64,000 bases of DNA from Jiella flava (lineage in GTDB: Bacteria; Pseudomonadota; Alphaproteobacteria; Rhizobiales; Rhizobiaceae). The stretch lies in assembly GCF_017349315.1 (NCBI RefSeq), contig NZ_JAFMPP010000001.1, forward strand, positions 434,001 to 498,000. Reading direction: 5' to 3'. The translations under genes were made by a program, and so were the position numbers. Position 1 is the first letter of the stretch, and each line of letters begins with the position of its first letter. Below the pieces are notes generated by a model. The model had not been told where the DNA came from, did no database searches, and saw only the letters and a program-made list of their open reading frames with translations. Shown piece by piece: positions 43,762 to 53,827 of this stretch.

Positions 43762-46685
43762 GAACGGGCGAACCCATAGGCCTTTTCAGCCGCCAGCACA
43801 CCAGCCGTCACCGGCTCGCTACCTGGGTTTTCGAAGACGTGGACGAGCCAGTCCACGATCCGCTCGGTGCGGCTGCCGCTGGTGATCTTGGCACCGACGA
43901 GGTCGGTCACATAGAACACGTCGACGGCCTTTTCGCCATAGGTCGAGATGTGCGCCGAGCGGATATCGAGATTGAGATCGGCCATGGCGCGGGTCAGGTC
44001 GGAGAGCAGGCCCGGTCGGTCGAGCCCTTCGATCTCGATCACCGTGAACTGGTTCGACAGATCGTTGTCGACCCTGACACTGGGGCGCATCGCGAAGGCC
44101 GCCGGCGGCCGCTTCGCCTTTTGCTCGGAAATCAGTCGCGTGCGCGAGTCCTCGCCCTGCAGGAGCTTGCGAATGTAGTCGGAGACCCGCTCGCCGCGAC
44201 GCAGTTCGTCGGCGTCTTCGGCAAATTGACGGTTGAGCACCAAAACGTCGAGCGCCCGACCGTCAGACATGGTGAAGACCTGCGCGTCGGCAATGTTCGC
44301 GCCCGCCCCTGCACAGGCGCCGGCAAGCATCGACAGCAAGCGGGGATGATCCGGTGCCAGGACCATGATTTCGGTGATGCTCTGGAAGGCGTCGGTCCTG
44401 ACCGCGATCACCAGAGGGTCCTCGGTCGCCGCGGCGCGCACGAAGTCCGCGTGCCGAACCTGGTCTTCGAGCGGCGTCGTCAGGAAATAGTTCGGATAAT
44501 GCAGGTCGAGATAAGCATCCCGCTCGCTCGCCTCCCAGTCCGATAGCCGCGCGGCCAACCGCTCGCGCGACACCGCCAGGCGCTCGGCCCGGGTCGACCG
44601 GGTGAAGCCGCCGGTCAGGGTCGGCTCGGTCTCCAGATAGAGCGAGCGCAGAAGCTGGCCCTTCCAGCCGTTCCACACCCCCGGCCCAACGGCGCGGATG
44701 TCGCAGACCGTCAGGATCATCAAAAGATTCAAGCGGTCGAGAGTTCGCACCCGGACGGCAAAATCGTGAATGGTCTTACGGTCGTTGATGTCGCGCTGCT
44801 GCGCGGTCATCGACATCACCAGATGGTCTTCGATCAGCCAGGACACGAGTTCGGTCTCGCGATCGTCGAGTCCCAGCCGCGGGCAGAGCTTGCGGGCGAT
44901 CTTCGCCCCGGCGATCGAATGGTCCTCCGGCCGGCCCTTGGCGATGTCGTGCAGCAACAGCGCCACATAAAGAGCCCGCCGCTCTTTGACCTGCGGCAGC
45001 AATTCGCTCGACAGCGGATGCTCGTCGGCGAGTTCCCCGAGCTCGATCCGCGACAAGATGTCGATCGAACGCAAGAGATGCTCATCGACCGTGTAGTGAT
45101 GGTACATGCTGAACTGCATCATCGCGACGATCTTGCCGAATTCCGGGATAAACCGCCCGAGAACGCCGGCTTCGTTCATCCGCCTGAGATGAAATTCCGG
45201 GTTCTGGCGATCGGTCAGGACGTCGAGGAACAGGCTGTTGGCTTCGGGATTGTCGCGCAACTCGGCATTGATCAGCTTTAAAGAGCGGCGGATCAGCTTC
45301 AGCGTATCGGGGTGATATTCGAGGTTGTTCGACGCCGCCAGCCGGAACACCCGGATGAGGTTCACCGGATCGTCCTTGAAGACGCTCGGCGAAGAGACGT
45401 TGATCCGATTGTTGTCGATGTGGAAGTCGATCGTGCCCGGGATCGTCTTCGCCCGGCCGCGCAGGCTCCGGACCAGATCGCGAATGCCGCCGATGCCGGG
45501 GGCGGCCTTGGCGTGCTGCTCTTCCAGGGCCGCGCACAGGATGCGGGTCAGATCGCCGACATCCTTGGCGATCAGGAAGAAGTGCTTCATGAAACGCTCG
45601 ACATCCTTCAGACCCGGATGGGCGTTGTAGCCGAGCCGCTCGGCGATTTCGGCCTGCAGGTCGAATGACAGGCGTTCTTCCGCCTTGCCGGTGGCAAAAT
45701 GCAGATTGCAGCGCACCGCCCAGAGGAAATCCTCGGCCTTGTGAAACAGCCGCATCTCCCGACGGGAGATCACCCCGAGATCCGCCAAGGCTTCGCTGGT
45801 GGTGACGCGGTAGTGGTATTTGGCGATCCAGAACAGCGTGTTGAGGTCGCGCAGACCGCCCTTGCCTTCCTTCACATTGGGCTCGACCACATAACGGGTA
45901 TCGCCCCGCTTGGCATGGCGGGCGGAACGCTCTGCCAACTTGGCGGCGATGAACGCCTCGCTGGAGCCTTCGACGACCTCGGCTTCGAACCGCGCGCCGA
46001 GTTGGTCGAACAGATCACGATCGCCGACGATCAGCCATCGCTCGAGGATCGAGGTGCGGATGGTCATGTCGGCCTTGGCGAGCTTAATGCACTCCTCGAC
46101 GGTGCGCGAAGCGTGACCGACTTTGAAGCCGAGATCCCACAGGAGGTACAACAAATACTCGGCGACCTGTTCGCCAAGGGCGGTCTGCTTATAGGGCAGC
46201 AGAAATAGGAGATCGATGTCGGAGGATGGCGCCAGCGTACCACGGCCATAGCCGCCAACGGCAACAATCGCCATGCGTTCGCCGGCCGAGAGATTGGACG
46301 AGGGAAAGACATAGCGCAGCGCGAAATCGTGGACGCTGCGGATTAGAACGTCCTGGATCGTCGCCAGCCGGCGGGCGCAATCAAAGCCGGCGCGATCCTC
46401 CCGAAACGCCAATTCAACGCGGCGGCGCGCTTCCTTGACGGCCTCCCGCAGCACTGCGAGCACCGCGGCGCGTGCATCGTTCGACGCGCCGCCCGCCGAG
46501 TCGGCTTCGGCGATCGCCGCCAGTCGCTGTGCCAGCCCGGTCGCATCGATGAAACCGGACACGTCGATTTGCGACAGTGGATCATCTGGCGAGGTCGCAC
46601 GGCTCGTGACCGCTTGCTGTGGCATCGGCATTCCTGGGGCAACCGAATTCGAACCCGAAGGCCCTCGCGTCATGGTGCCTGACAT
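43758..46685 (-). CDS. glnD: bifunctional [protein-PII] uridylyltransferase / uridylyl-removing enzyme
   Basis: This 975-residue nitrogen sensor adds UMP to PII proteins when nitrogen is low and removes it when glutamine is high. Domains in order: nucleotidyltransferase with 'GGYGRGTLAPSSDIDLLFL' near residue 142, a linker helical part, the HD hydrolase domain with 'LLLHDIAKGRPEDHSIAG' near 580, and two ACT domains near 780 and 895 that bind glutamine. The N-terminus is longer than in E. coli. The stop overlaps the murJ start (ATGA). Confidence 0.95.
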   Translation of the reverse strand: MSGTMTRGPSGSNSVAPGMPMPQQAVTSRATSPDDPLSQIDVSGFIDATGLAQRLAAIAEADSAGGASNDARAAVLAVLREAVKEARRRVELAFREDRAGFDCARRLATIQDVLIRSVHDFALRYVFPSSNLSAGERMAIVAVGGYGRGTLAPSSDIDLLFLLPYKQTALGEQVAEYLLYLLWDLGFKVGHASRTVEECIKLAKADMTIRTSILERWLIVGDRDLFDQLGARFEAEVVEGSSEAFIAAKLAERSARHAKRGDTRYVVEPNVKEGKGGLRDLNTLFWIAKYHYRVTTSEALADLGVISRREMRLFHKAEDFLWAVRCNLHFATGKAEERLSFDLQAEIAERLGYNAHPGLKDVERFMKHFFLIAKDVGDLTRILCAALEEQHAKAAPGIGGIRDLVRSLRGRAKTIPGTIDFHIDNNRINVSSPSVFKDDPVNLIRVFRLAASNNLEYHPDTLKLIRRSLKLINAELRDNPEANSLFLDVLTDRQNPEFHLRRMNEAGVLGRFIPEFGKIVAMMQFSMYHHYTVDEHLLRSIDILSRIELGELADEHPLSSELLPQVKERRALYVALLLHDIAKGRPEDHSIAGAKIARKLCPRLGLDDRETELVSWLIEDHLVMSMTAQQRDINDRKTIHDFAVRVRTLDRLNLLMILTVCDIRAVGPGVWNGWKGQLLRSLYLETEPTLTGGFTRSTRAERLAVSRERLAARLSDWEASERDAYLDLHYPNYFLTTPLEDQVRHADFVRAAATEDPLVIAVRTDAFQSITEIMVLAPDHPRLLSMLAGACAGAGANIADAQVFTMSDGRALDVLVLNRQFAEDADELRRGERVSDYIRKLLQGEDSRTRLISEQKAKRPPAAFAMRPSVRVDNDLSNQFTVIEIEGLDRPGLLSDLTRAMADLNLDIRSAHISTYGEKAVDVFYVTDLVGAKITSGSRTERIVDWLVHVFENPGSEPVTAGVLAAEKAYGFARS

Positions 46686-46743
46686 CCGTTGCGGTTGGAT
46701 TAAGTCTCTCGGCTATAACCGAAGTCCGGCAGCGGGCAAAGCG

Positions 46744-46776
46744 AAAGGCCGCCCGGACATCGTCCGAACGGCCTTT
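46744..46776 (-). terminator. terminator after the secreted repeat protein
   Basis: AAAGGCCG (46744-46751) pairs with CGGCCTTT (46769-46776) around an inner GGAC...GTCC pair. It has A/T ends on both sides and can serve the minus-strand gene that stops 37 bases before it. It also separates that gene from glnD. Confidence 0.75.
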
Positions 46777-46812
46777 GTCAGGATCATCAAGCGGGCCAAG
46801 CCCGCCGTCCGA

Positions 46813-47235
46813 TTACTTGACGGCGTCGGTGGTTGCCGAGTCCTGGAGAACCTGGCCCTTCATGCTCTGCGGCTCATTGCCGGTCAAGAAGGTTGCGCCC
46901 GAGCCCGGCACCAACACGTCGCTGTTGGCATTGGCGTCGTCGCTGGTCATCGCGCCAGTCGTCATGGTGTCCTCGCCGGCAGCGACGGCGTTGCGCTCGT
47001 CAGCGTTCTGCATCTGGCGCTCGGTCGAATTGCCGGGAACGATTGTGTCCGGACGAACGTCCGTAGCCGTGCCATTGCCCGGGTTGGCGGCAACGTTCGC
47101 TCGCTCCTGCGCATTCTGCTGCTCGGTCACGGTCTCGGAACCGGGAATCTTCGGCATGGCGGAATCGGCATAGGCGGCAGCGGCGGTCAACGACACAGCA
47201 AAGAAAGCCGAAGAAATGATGGCGGTCGTCTTCAT
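46813..47235 (-). CDS. secreted acidic repeat protein, function unknown
   Basis: This 140-residue protein has a clear signal peptide ending 'LTAAAAYADS' near residue 23. The mature part is acidic, Asn/Ala/Thr-rich and probably disordered. It contains three units opening with IPGS, VPGN and VPGS; the first two continue into EQQNAQERANVAA and ERQMQNADERNAVAA, an internal duplication. AAGAGGT lies before the ATG. It has its own terminator and an AT-rich upstream region, so it is a single-gene unit between mutS and glnD. No function is assigned. Confidence 0.8.
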   Translation of the reverse strand: MKTTAIISSAFFAVSLTAAAAYADSAMPKIPGSETVTEQQNAQERANVAANPGNGTATDVRPDTIVPGNSTERQMQNADERNAVAAGEDTMTTGAMTSDDANANSDVLVPGSGATFLTGNEPQSMKGQVLQDSATTDAVK

Positions 47236-47581
47236 AATACATACCTCTTAAGATAATAAAATTCGCCTAATATACCGTCATCTTCGGCGTTATCGACGAA
47301 TTTTCGTGACTTGTGACTGTTAAATGGCCTTTTCAAAAAATTGTTCCGCTGCGGTTGGAAAAAATGGACTTTGAAATTTACGTGAAATCCTCGTGATTGG
47401 CGCAAAAATTGGCGAAAAATGCCGTCAAATTGGAAAAATGAGATGCGTCGACTGCATGGTAATAGTTTTATAAGACGAATAGGAAATCCGAGAATAGCTC
47501 GGCGTCAGCGTCGGAATGTCGCTCGAACTGGCGCCAGGCGGCCGTGACCAATGCCCCGTTCCATCGCGGTCAAAGCCTGCG
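47236..47581. other. AT-rich 346-base gap before the secreted protein gene
   Basis: Base composition falls sharply against the GC-rich neighbours, and A-tracts recur (about 47315-47435). No gene was seen. The stretch should hold the minus-strand promoter of the secreted protein; binding by a nucleoid protein is plausible for such DNA. Confidence 0.5.
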
Positions 47582-50275
47582 TCACTTTGCGCCGGCGATC
47601 TGCTTGAGACGATAAAGCGTATCGAGCGCCTCACGCGGCGACATCTGGTCCGGATCGATCTCGCCGACCGCCCGCACGAGTGCCGATGCCTCCGGTGCGG
47701 GCAACTCGTCACGAGCGATCTCCTTGGCGGCAGCCGCCGAGAACAGCGGCAGATCGTCGATGAAGGCCGTCCGCCGGGCCTCAGATCCGCCGCGCTCCAA
47801 TTCCGTCAAGACGTGGCGGGCGCGCTCGACGACGCTCTTCGGCAAGCCGGCGAGCTTGGCCACCTGAATGCCGTAGGACCGGTCAGCCGTTCCCGCCGTC
47901 ACCTCGTGCAGAAAAATCACCTCGCCCTTGTATTCCTTGACCCGCATCGTCGCATTGCGGATCCGGCCAAGCTTCTTGGCCAGCGCCGTCATCTCGTGGA
48001 AGTGGGTGGCAAACAGCGCCCGGCAGCGGTTGCTTTCGTGCAGATGCTCGACCGTCGCAAAGGCCAGCGACAAGCCGTCATAGGTGGAGGTGCCGCGGCC
48101 GATCTCGTCGAGGATGACGAGCGCCCGCTCGCCGGCCTGATTGAGGATCGCCGCCGCCTCGACCATCTCGACCATGAAGGTCGAGCGTCCCTCCGCGAGG
48201 TCATCGGAGGCGCCGACGCGGGAAAACAGCCGGTCGACGACGCCGATCCGGGCGCTCTTTGCCGGCACGAAGGAGCCGATCTGGGCCAGAACCGCGATAA
48301 TCGCATTCTGGCGCAGGAAGGTCGACTTACCGCCCATATTCGGGCCGGTGAGCAGCCAGATCGCGCCGTTGCCGCCGCCGTTGCCGCCATTGTCGGGGGA
48401 CAGATCGCAGTCATTGGCGACAAACGGATCGCCCGAGCCGGCCTTCAATGCCGCCTCGACCACCGGGTGGCGTCCGCCTTCGATGGCGAAGGCGAGCGTG
48501 TCGTCGACATGTGGCCGGGTCCAGTTCGCCTCGACGGCGATTTCGGCAAGCGCAGCGGCGACGTCGAGGATGGCCAGCGCCCCCGCGCCGTCGCGCAAGG
48601 CATCGGTCTGGCTGAGAACCGCCGCGGCAAGCGTGTCGAAACAGGCCAGCTCCAGCGATAGCGCCTCGCTCTGGGCACCGGCGATGCGGCTTTCGAGATT
48701 GGCCAGCTCTTCGGTCGAAAAGCGCATGGCCGAGGCCATGGTCTGGCGATGGCGGAACACCGCTCCCCCGTCGCTCGCCATCAAGGCCTTCGCCGGCGCC
48801 TCGCCCATCTCGATGAAGTAGCCGATGACGTTGTTGTATTTGATCCTGAGGTTCCGCACACCGGTCTCGGCAGCATAGCGGGCTTCGAGTTCGGCGATCA
48901 CCCGGCGGGAGTTCTCGCCGAGCAGCCGCGCCTCGTCGAGCGCGGCAATGGCGCCCGCGCGCACGAAGCCGCCGTCGCGTTTGAAGGGCGGCGGCGCATC
49001 GGTGAGGTGATCGGCGAGCCGATCGGCGAGATCTGTCGGCAGCGCCCGCAGCGCGTCGCGCGCGGCGGCAATTTCGGCCGGCAGCGGATCGCCAAAGGTT
49101 TCGGCGAGCGCCAGCGCCGCCGCCAGGCAATCGCGCACACCGGCCAGATCGCGCGGCCCGCCGCGCCCGAGCGCCAGCCGCGAGAGGGCGCGCTCGCTGT
49201 CGGGCAGCCCGGCCAGTGCCTTGCGCAGAGCCCGACGCAGATGCGGCTCATCGACGAGAAAGGCGACGGCGTCCTGATGAGCGGCGATCGCCGCCGTGTC
49301 GGTCAGCGGTGTGGCGATTCGCGCCGCCAACAGCCGCGCGCCGGCACCGGTGACGGTGCGATCGATGGTCGAAAGCAGCGAGCCCTGACGCTTACCCGAG
49401 AGAGTCCGGGTCAGCTCCAGCGAGCCGCGGGTCGCCGGGTCGATCTCCATGATCGAACCGGCTGCGACCTGAACCGGGCGCTCCAGCATCGGCTTGGCGG
49501 CGAGCTGGGTCTTGCCGAGATAGGCGATCAGCGCGGCCGCCGCCGACAGCTCGGCCCGCGAGAAGCGACCGAGGCCCTCAAGCGTCGCAACGCCGAAGAA
49601 GCGGCAGATTCGGGCTTCGGCAGTCGAGCCGTCGAAAAACGCCTGGGGCTCAGGCCGCACCGCCCGGCCGAAACGCTTCAGTCGCGGCGCCAGCCTAACA
49701 TCGTGAAACAGCGGCTCGGCGACGACAATCTCGCTGGGCTCGATCGCCGCGATCTCGGCCTCGATCCGCTCGCGCTCGACCTTCGCCGTGCGAAAGCTGC
49801 CGGTGGACAGATCCGCCCAGGCCAGCGCGTAGTCCTCGGCGCCGCTGGCACCGATCCGCGACAGGGTCATCAGATAGTTGGCGCGGCCGGGTTCGAGCAG
49901 CGCCTCCTCGGTGATGGTGCCGGGCGTGACCAGACGCACGACGTCGCGCTTGACCACCGACTTGGCGCCGCGCTTCTTTGCCTCCGCGGGATCCTCGATC
50001 TGCTCACAGACTGCAACGCGATGGCCAAGGGCAATGAGCTTTTGCAAATAGTCGTCGGCGGCATGAATCGGCACGCCGGCCATCGGGATGTCCTCGCCGA
50101 GATGCTTGCCACGCTTGGTCAAGGTGATGCCGAGTGCCCGCGAGGCCTCGGCGGCATCATCGAAAAACAGCTCGTAGAAGTCGCCCATGCGATAAAACAG
50201 CAGGCAATCGGGATTGGCCGCCTTGATCTCGATATATTGGGCCATCATCGGCGTCGGAGCGGCTTCGCTGGTCAT
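47582..50275 (-). CDS. mutS: DNA mismatch repair protein MutS
   Basis: This 897-residue ATPase recognises mismatches and starts repair. The N-terminal mismatch-binding domain shows '[14 protein letters not shown]' near residue 24, including the Phe-x-Glu that touches the mismatch. Walker A '[16 protein letters not shown]' is near 650, and the '[11 protein letters not shown]' and '[14 protein letters not shown]' motifs follow. Length is normal for rhizobia. GAGGTGA lies before the ATG at 50275. It is upstream of glnD and murJ, as in other Rhizobiales, but the secreted-protein gene lies between. Confidence 0.96.
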   Translation of the reverse strand: MTSEAAPTPMMAQYIEIKAANPDCLLFYRMGDFYELFFDDAAEASRALGITLTKRGKHLGEDIPMAGVPIHAADDYLQKLIALGHRVAVCEQIEDPAEAKKRGAKSVVKRDVVRLVTPGTITEEALLEPGRANYLMTLSRIGASGAEDYALAWADLSTGSFRTAKVERERIEAEIAAIEPSEIVVAEPLFHDVRLAPRLKRFGRAVRPEPQAFFDGSTAEARICRFFGVATLEGLGRFSRAELSAAAALIAYLGKTQLAAKPMLERPVQVAAGSIMEIDPATRGSLELTRTLSGKRQGSLLSTIDRTVTGAGARLLAARIATPLTDTAAIAAHQDAVAFLVDEPHLRRALRKALAGLPDSERALSRLALGRGGPRDLAGVRDCLAAALALAETFGDPLPAEIAAARDALRALPTDLADRLADHLTDAPPPFKRDGGFVRAGAIAALDEARLLGENSRRVIAELEARYAAETGVRNLRIKYNNVIGYFIEMGEAPAKALMASDGGAVFRHRQTMASAMRFSTEELANLESRIAGAQSEALSLELACFDTLAAAVLSQTDALRDGAGALAILDVAAALAEIAVEANWTRPHVDDTLAFAIEGGRHPVVEAALKAGSGDPFVANDCDLSPDNGGNGGGNGAIWLLTGPNMGGKSTFLRQNAIIAVLAQIGSFVPAKSARIGVVDRLFSRVGASDDLAEGRSTFMVEMVEAAAILNQAGERALVILDEIGRGTSTYDGLSLAFATVEHLHESNRCRALFATHFHEMTALAKKLGRIRNATMRVKEYKGEVIFLHEVTAGTADRSYGIQVAKLAGLPKSVVERARHVLTELERGGSEARRTAFIDDLPLFSAAAAKEIARDELPAPEASALVRAVGEIDPDQMSPREALDTLYRLKQIAGAK

Positions 50276-50670
50276 CGCCGGGTGTCACCTCGTCGCAAGG
50301 CTCATGATCGATCGTTTGATCGGCAGGGCGCGGCCGCGCCATTTGAATAGCTGGCGCAGCGCCCGGCCGTTCGGCAGATCGCTATCGGCCGGGGCGCCCG
50401 CACGCAAGCCAAGCGCCGCCTTGATCCCCGAGCTTTCACGGCGCGGCGGAAAATCGCAACGAACCGTTCCTCAATCCGACCGGCATTTATGAGCAATACC
50501 GGTCATTCCACTCTGGGCGCGACGCCCCCATTTGTGAGACAGTGGGTGCACCGCTTGGATCAGCGGCGCCCTGCTCAGCTTCCGTTCATTGGACTCATGC
50601 GATTGAACGGGATGAATGCGCTTGAGCAAGTCCGGCGTTCGAACGATGATAAAAATTGAGGAAAGTCTTG
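50276..50670. other. 395-base divergent gap, mutS / DUF1236-like gene
   Basis: No gene seen. It should contain the mutS promoter (minus strand) and that of the small secreted protein (plus strand). No repeat copy was found. Confidence 0.4.
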
Positions 50671-50958
50671 ATGCTGAAGAGAACCATCGCCGTCGCCGCG
50701 CTGTTCGCACTCCAGCTCGCCGTGTTCACGCCGGCCCAGGCGGCCGATGATCGCGTCAACGTTCTGCAGTATGCCCTCGCCCATCCGACCGACAATTCAC
50801 GCCTGCCGAACCCGCCGGCGCTCGGCGATTCCGTTCCGGGCTCGGTCAAACTCGAGCGGCCGAACGGCAGCCACGCCTTCGCCTATTTCTACTGGGGCGG
50901 CCAGCCGGTGATCGTCGATCTGAAGACCCGCAGCATCGTGCGCATCGGCGGCGGCTGA
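50671..50958 (+). CDS. small secreted DUF1236-like protein
   Basis: This 95-residue protein has a signal peptide, LKRTIAVAALFALQLAVFTPAQA, cut near residue 24. The C-terminus 'PVIVDLKTRSIVRIGG' resembles the end of DUF1236 proteins (VIVDPRTRRIVRV), and 'GDSVPGSVKLE' fits their first half, but a Gly-Ser-His insert and 'FYWGGQP' differ. The ATG at 50671 is preferred because GAGGAAAG lies just before it; a TTG 15 bases earlier is less likely. Function is unknown; periplasmic location is expected. Confidence 0.7.
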   Translation: MLKRTIAVAALFALQLAVFTPAQAADDRVNVLQYALAHPTDNSRLPNPPALGDSVPGSVKLERPNGSHAFAYFYWGGQPVIVDLKTRSIVRIGGG

Positions 50959-51049
50959 GCCACGGCCTGATCGCGCGGACGAAAAACGCCGTCCGGGAGG
51001 ATCCCGCGACCGGCATCTTCATTCGACACAAACGGCTCGGGCTTGCCGA

Positions 51050-52045
51050 TCAGGCCGCGAAGCGGCCGCCATCGGCGCCGTAATAGCCGACATAGCGCGG
51101 GTTGATCTTCTCTCGCGGCAGGACGATCAGGACGTCGGTGGTGCCGAATTGACGATCCACCACGGCGCCTTCGCCGACATAGCCGCCGAGCCGCAGATAG
51201 CCTTTGACAAGCGGCGGCAGACTGGCGAGAGCCCGGCGCGGATCGAGACTCTCTGCCGCCATCGTGTCGATAAACGTGCCGCGATGGGAATGCGCCCGCA
51301 CCCGCCATTCGGCCGGCGCCGGCGCGTTCGACTGCAGAAATGACAAGGGCGCGGCCAGCGTCGCCGTGTCGGTGCCGGCGAGCGAGGCGCAGCCGAACAA
51401 CACGTCGATGTCATGGGCGAGCACATAGGCCCAGATGCCCTGCCAAAGCAGCTCGACCGTGCGCTTGCCGCGATAATCCTTAAGGACGCAGGAGCGGCCG
51501 AGTTCGAGGAAGCGCTTGCCGGGATGGCGGGCGAGCATCGGCGCGATGTCGAATTCCTGCGCGGTGTAGAAGCCGCCGGCAAGCGCCGCGCGATCGCCGC
51601 GCATCAGCCGGTAAGTGCCGACGATCCGCTGCGCCATCGGGCCGCCGCGGGCATGATCGATGACCAAGAGGTGGTCGCAGTAGCGGTCGAAGGAATCACG
51701 ATCGCGGCGGGTCATCTTCTGCAGCTTGGAAGGCTGAGCGCTCATCTCCTGATAGAACACCCGGTATCGCAGCTGCTGCGCCGCTTTCACCTCGGCGGCG
51801 TTGCGCGCCAGCCGCACTTCGAGATTGCCGAGCCGCCCGAGCAGCGGCGAGGACGAATCGAAGCGCTTGACGAAGTGCAGGAGCTTGGCCGGCATCGTTC
51901 CGAGACCGGCTGGAGCCTTGTCGAAGCCGGCATCACGGAGAAACTCCGGCAGCGGGCGCCGCCCGAGCCGGTGACGACCGGCAACAGCCCGATCGGAATG
52001 CGTTCCGCGCGGCTCCTCCGCGATCCCGACACTCTGAGCGATCAT
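51050..52045 (-). CDS. olsB: ornithine N-alpha-acyltransferase, OlsB type
   Basis: This 331-residue GNAT-like enzyme transfers a 3-hydroxyacyl group from ACP to ornithine, the first step of ornithine-lipid synthesis. Visible family segments are 'AQQLRYRVFYQEMSA' near residue 85, 'RIVGTYRLMRG' near 135 and 'LELGRSCVLKDYRGKRTVELLWQGI' near 165. The start is ATG 52045, with GGAGAA upstream; an ATG nine codons earlier lacks such a site. The N-terminus of about 60 residues is longer than usual. The second enzyme, OlsA, might be the PlsC-like gene at 31425. Relatives are annotated as hemolysin-like. Confidence 0.85.
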   Translation of the reverse strand: MIAQSVGIAEEPRGTHSDRAVAGRHRLGRRPLPEFLRDAGFDKAPAGLGTMPAKLLHFVKRFDSSSPLLGRLGNLEVRLARNAAEVKAAQQLRYRVFYQEMSAQPSKLQKMTRRDRDSFDRYCDHLLVIDHARGGPMAQRIVGTYRLMRGDRAALAGGFYTAQEFDIAPMLARHPGKRFLELGRSCVLKDYRGKRTVELLWQGIWAYVLAHDIDVLFGCASLAGTDTATLAAPLSFLQSNAPAPAEWRVRAHSHRGTFIDTMAAESLDPRRALASLPPLVKGYLRLGGYVGEGAVVDRQFGTTDVLIVLPREKINPRYVGYYGADGGRFAA

Positions 52046-52221
52046 CCGAATTCTCCATCGACCTGTCGACATTCCGTGCTGGTTTAAGGAGCCTAAGCAA
52101 CGGTTTCGTGACCGGGTTTACCTCTATATGACGCCTGACACCCGCAGGACACAAGGGCAGCCCGCCGCGAGACCGTGTCAACAACGCGATTCCACTGACC
52201 CCAAGGTGTTGAAAAGCAAGA

Positions 52222-53214
52222 TCAATCAAACATCGCGACAACCCGTCCGCGGATCGTTCCCTCGACAATCTGGTGGGCTTTGTCGATCAAACCGTCAAAG
52301 CCGATTTCGGTGGCCATCGCGTCAAGAATTTGGGGATCGAGATCTTCGGCCAGCCTTGCCCAGGCGATCTGGCGCTTGCCGAGCGGCGCCATCACCGAAT
52401 CAATTCCGAGCAGCGACACGCCGCGCAGGATGAACGGCGCGACCGTCGCCGGCAGATCCATCCCCTGCGCCAAACCGCAGGCCGCGACCGCTCCGCCATA
52501 GCGTGTCGCGGCGAGCACATTGGCGAGAACCTGGCTGCCGACGGCGTCGATGCCCGCCACCCAACGCTCCTTGGCGAGCGGTTTGCCGGGCGCGGAGAGT
52601 TCCGCCCGGTCGATGATTGTGCTCGCGCCGAGGCTCGTCAAATAATCCGCCTCATGGGTGCGCCCGGTGACCGCGAGAACCTCCCAGCCGCGCTTGGCAA
52701 GCAGCGCGATGGCGACGGAGCCGACGCCGCCCGACGCACCGGTGACCACCGCCGGCCCATCCTGCGGCGACAGGCCGGCCGCCTCGATGGCGAGAACCGA
52801 TAGCATCGCCGTATAGCCGGCGGTGCCGATGACCATCGCGTCGCGGGCGGAAAGCCGCTCGGGCAGCGGCACCAGCCATTCGCCCTTCAGCCGCGCTTGG
52901 CCGGCATAGGCGCCGTAATGGGCTTCGCCGACGCCCCAACCGTTGAGCACCACCCGATCGCCCGGATGCCAGCGCGGATTGTCCGAGCGCAGCACCGTGC
53001 CGGCGAGATCGACGCCCGGGATCATCGGCCAGCGGCGCACCACCGGCGACTTGCCGGTGATGGCCAGGCCGTCCTTGTAGTTGACGGTGGTCGCCTCGAC
53101 CTTGACCTCGACATCGCCCGGCATCAGCTCGTCGGCTGTCATTGCGACCGTCGCCACCGACTGTGTCTTCGCCTCGTCGCGCGTGATCAGGATCGCCTGA
53201 AACGTCTCAGCCAT
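52222..53214 (-). CDS. acuI: YhdH/AcuI-type medium-chain oxidoreductase (acrylyl-CoA reductase-like)
   Basis: This 330-residue NADPH-dependent, zinc-free MDR reduces acrylyl-CoA or quinone-like enones. The family marks are 'VNYKDGLAITGKSPVVRRWPMIPGVDLAGTV' near residue 45 and the Rossmann 'VVTGASGGVGSVAIALLAKRGWEVLAVTGR' near 150. 'LNGWGVGEAHYGAYA' near 93 is typical of AcuI. GGGAGG lies before the ATG at 53214. It stands between olsB and lspA on the same strand, without known functional link. In some bacteria AcuI serves DMSP or propionate metabolism; here the role is inferred from family only. Confidence 0.9.
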   Translation of the reverse strand: MAETFQAILITRDEAKTQSVATVAMTADELMPGDVEVKVEATTVNYKDGLAITGKSPVVRRWPMIPGVDLAGTVLRSDNPRWHPGDRVVLNGWGVGEAHYGAYAGQARLKGEWLVPLPERLSARDAMVIGTAGYTAMLSVLAIEAAGLSPQDGPAVVTGASGGVGSVAIALLAKRGWEVLAVTGRTHEADYLTSLGASTIIDRAELSAPGKPLAKERWVAGIDAVGSQVLANVLAATRYGGAVAACGLAQGMDLPATVAPFILRGVSLLGIDSVMAPLGKRQIAWARLAEDLDPQILDAMATEIGFDGLIDKAHQIVEGTIRGRVVAMFD

Positions 53215-53320
53215 CGTCGCCTCCCTTCACGGCGCCGTGGGCATCATCCCCATTCGATGACGCGTCGGCACTCATCGGTTTGTCTGATCATCACAATGGG
53301 CGCGGCCGCGACCATGTCAA

Positions 53321-53827
53321 TCAATCGCTGCGGCGCCCGACATCGGCCGATTTGCGATTGCCAAGGCCGGCGACGACGAACTCATCGAGCAAAATGATGA
53401 TCGCTCCCACCGTGATGAAGGCATCGGCGAGGTTGAAGACGGCAAAGTCGAAAGCCGGCGTGTGGAAGTAGACATAGTCGACGACATAGCCGAGACGGAC
53501 ACGGTCGATCAGATTGCCGATCGCTCCACCGACGATGATCGCCAGACCGAAATGCGTGAGCTTGCGCTCGGCCGGCGTCTTCACCCAGAGGAACAGGACG
53601 ATCAGCAGCACCGCCCCGGCCAGGACCGACAGGCCGACATCGCCGAATTCGGAAAACATCGAAAAGGCGATCCCGGTATTGCGGGCATGCAGAAGCGCCA
53701 GGAACGGCAGGAGCGGGATCGCCGAGCCGAGCGGCATCGTCGCGACGACGATCGCCTTGATCAGTTGGTCCAGCATGACGGCGATCAGAACCGTCGTCAG
53801 ATTCCCCATCAGCAGCTTGCGGATCAT
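53321..53827 (-). CDS. lspA: lipoprotein signal peptidase
   Basis: This 168-residue membrane aspartyl protease removes signal peptides from diacylated prolipoproteins. It has four membrane segments, with the catalytic Asp residues in 'GNLIDRVRLGYVVDYV' near 112-127 and 'FNLADAFITVG' near 140. 'LLHARNTGIAFSMFSE' near 44 is also conserved. The start overlaps the trmH-family gene by ATGA. Its substrates include the L,D-transpeptidase lipoprotein encoded at 18746. Confidence 0.95.
   Translation of the reverse strand: MIRKLLMGNLTTVLIAVMLDQLIKAIVVATMPLGSAIPLLPFLALLHARNTGIAFSMFSEFGDVGLSVLAGAVLLIVLFLWVKTPAERKLTHFGLAIIVGGAIGNLIDRVRLGYVVDYVYFHTPAFDFAVFNLADAFITVGAIIILLDEFVVAGLGNRKSADVGRRSD

Noticed and set aside
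48749-50350. 533-residue open frame antisense to mutS
   Set aside because: Shadow of a confident mutS gene; composition typical of antisense in GC-rich DNA.
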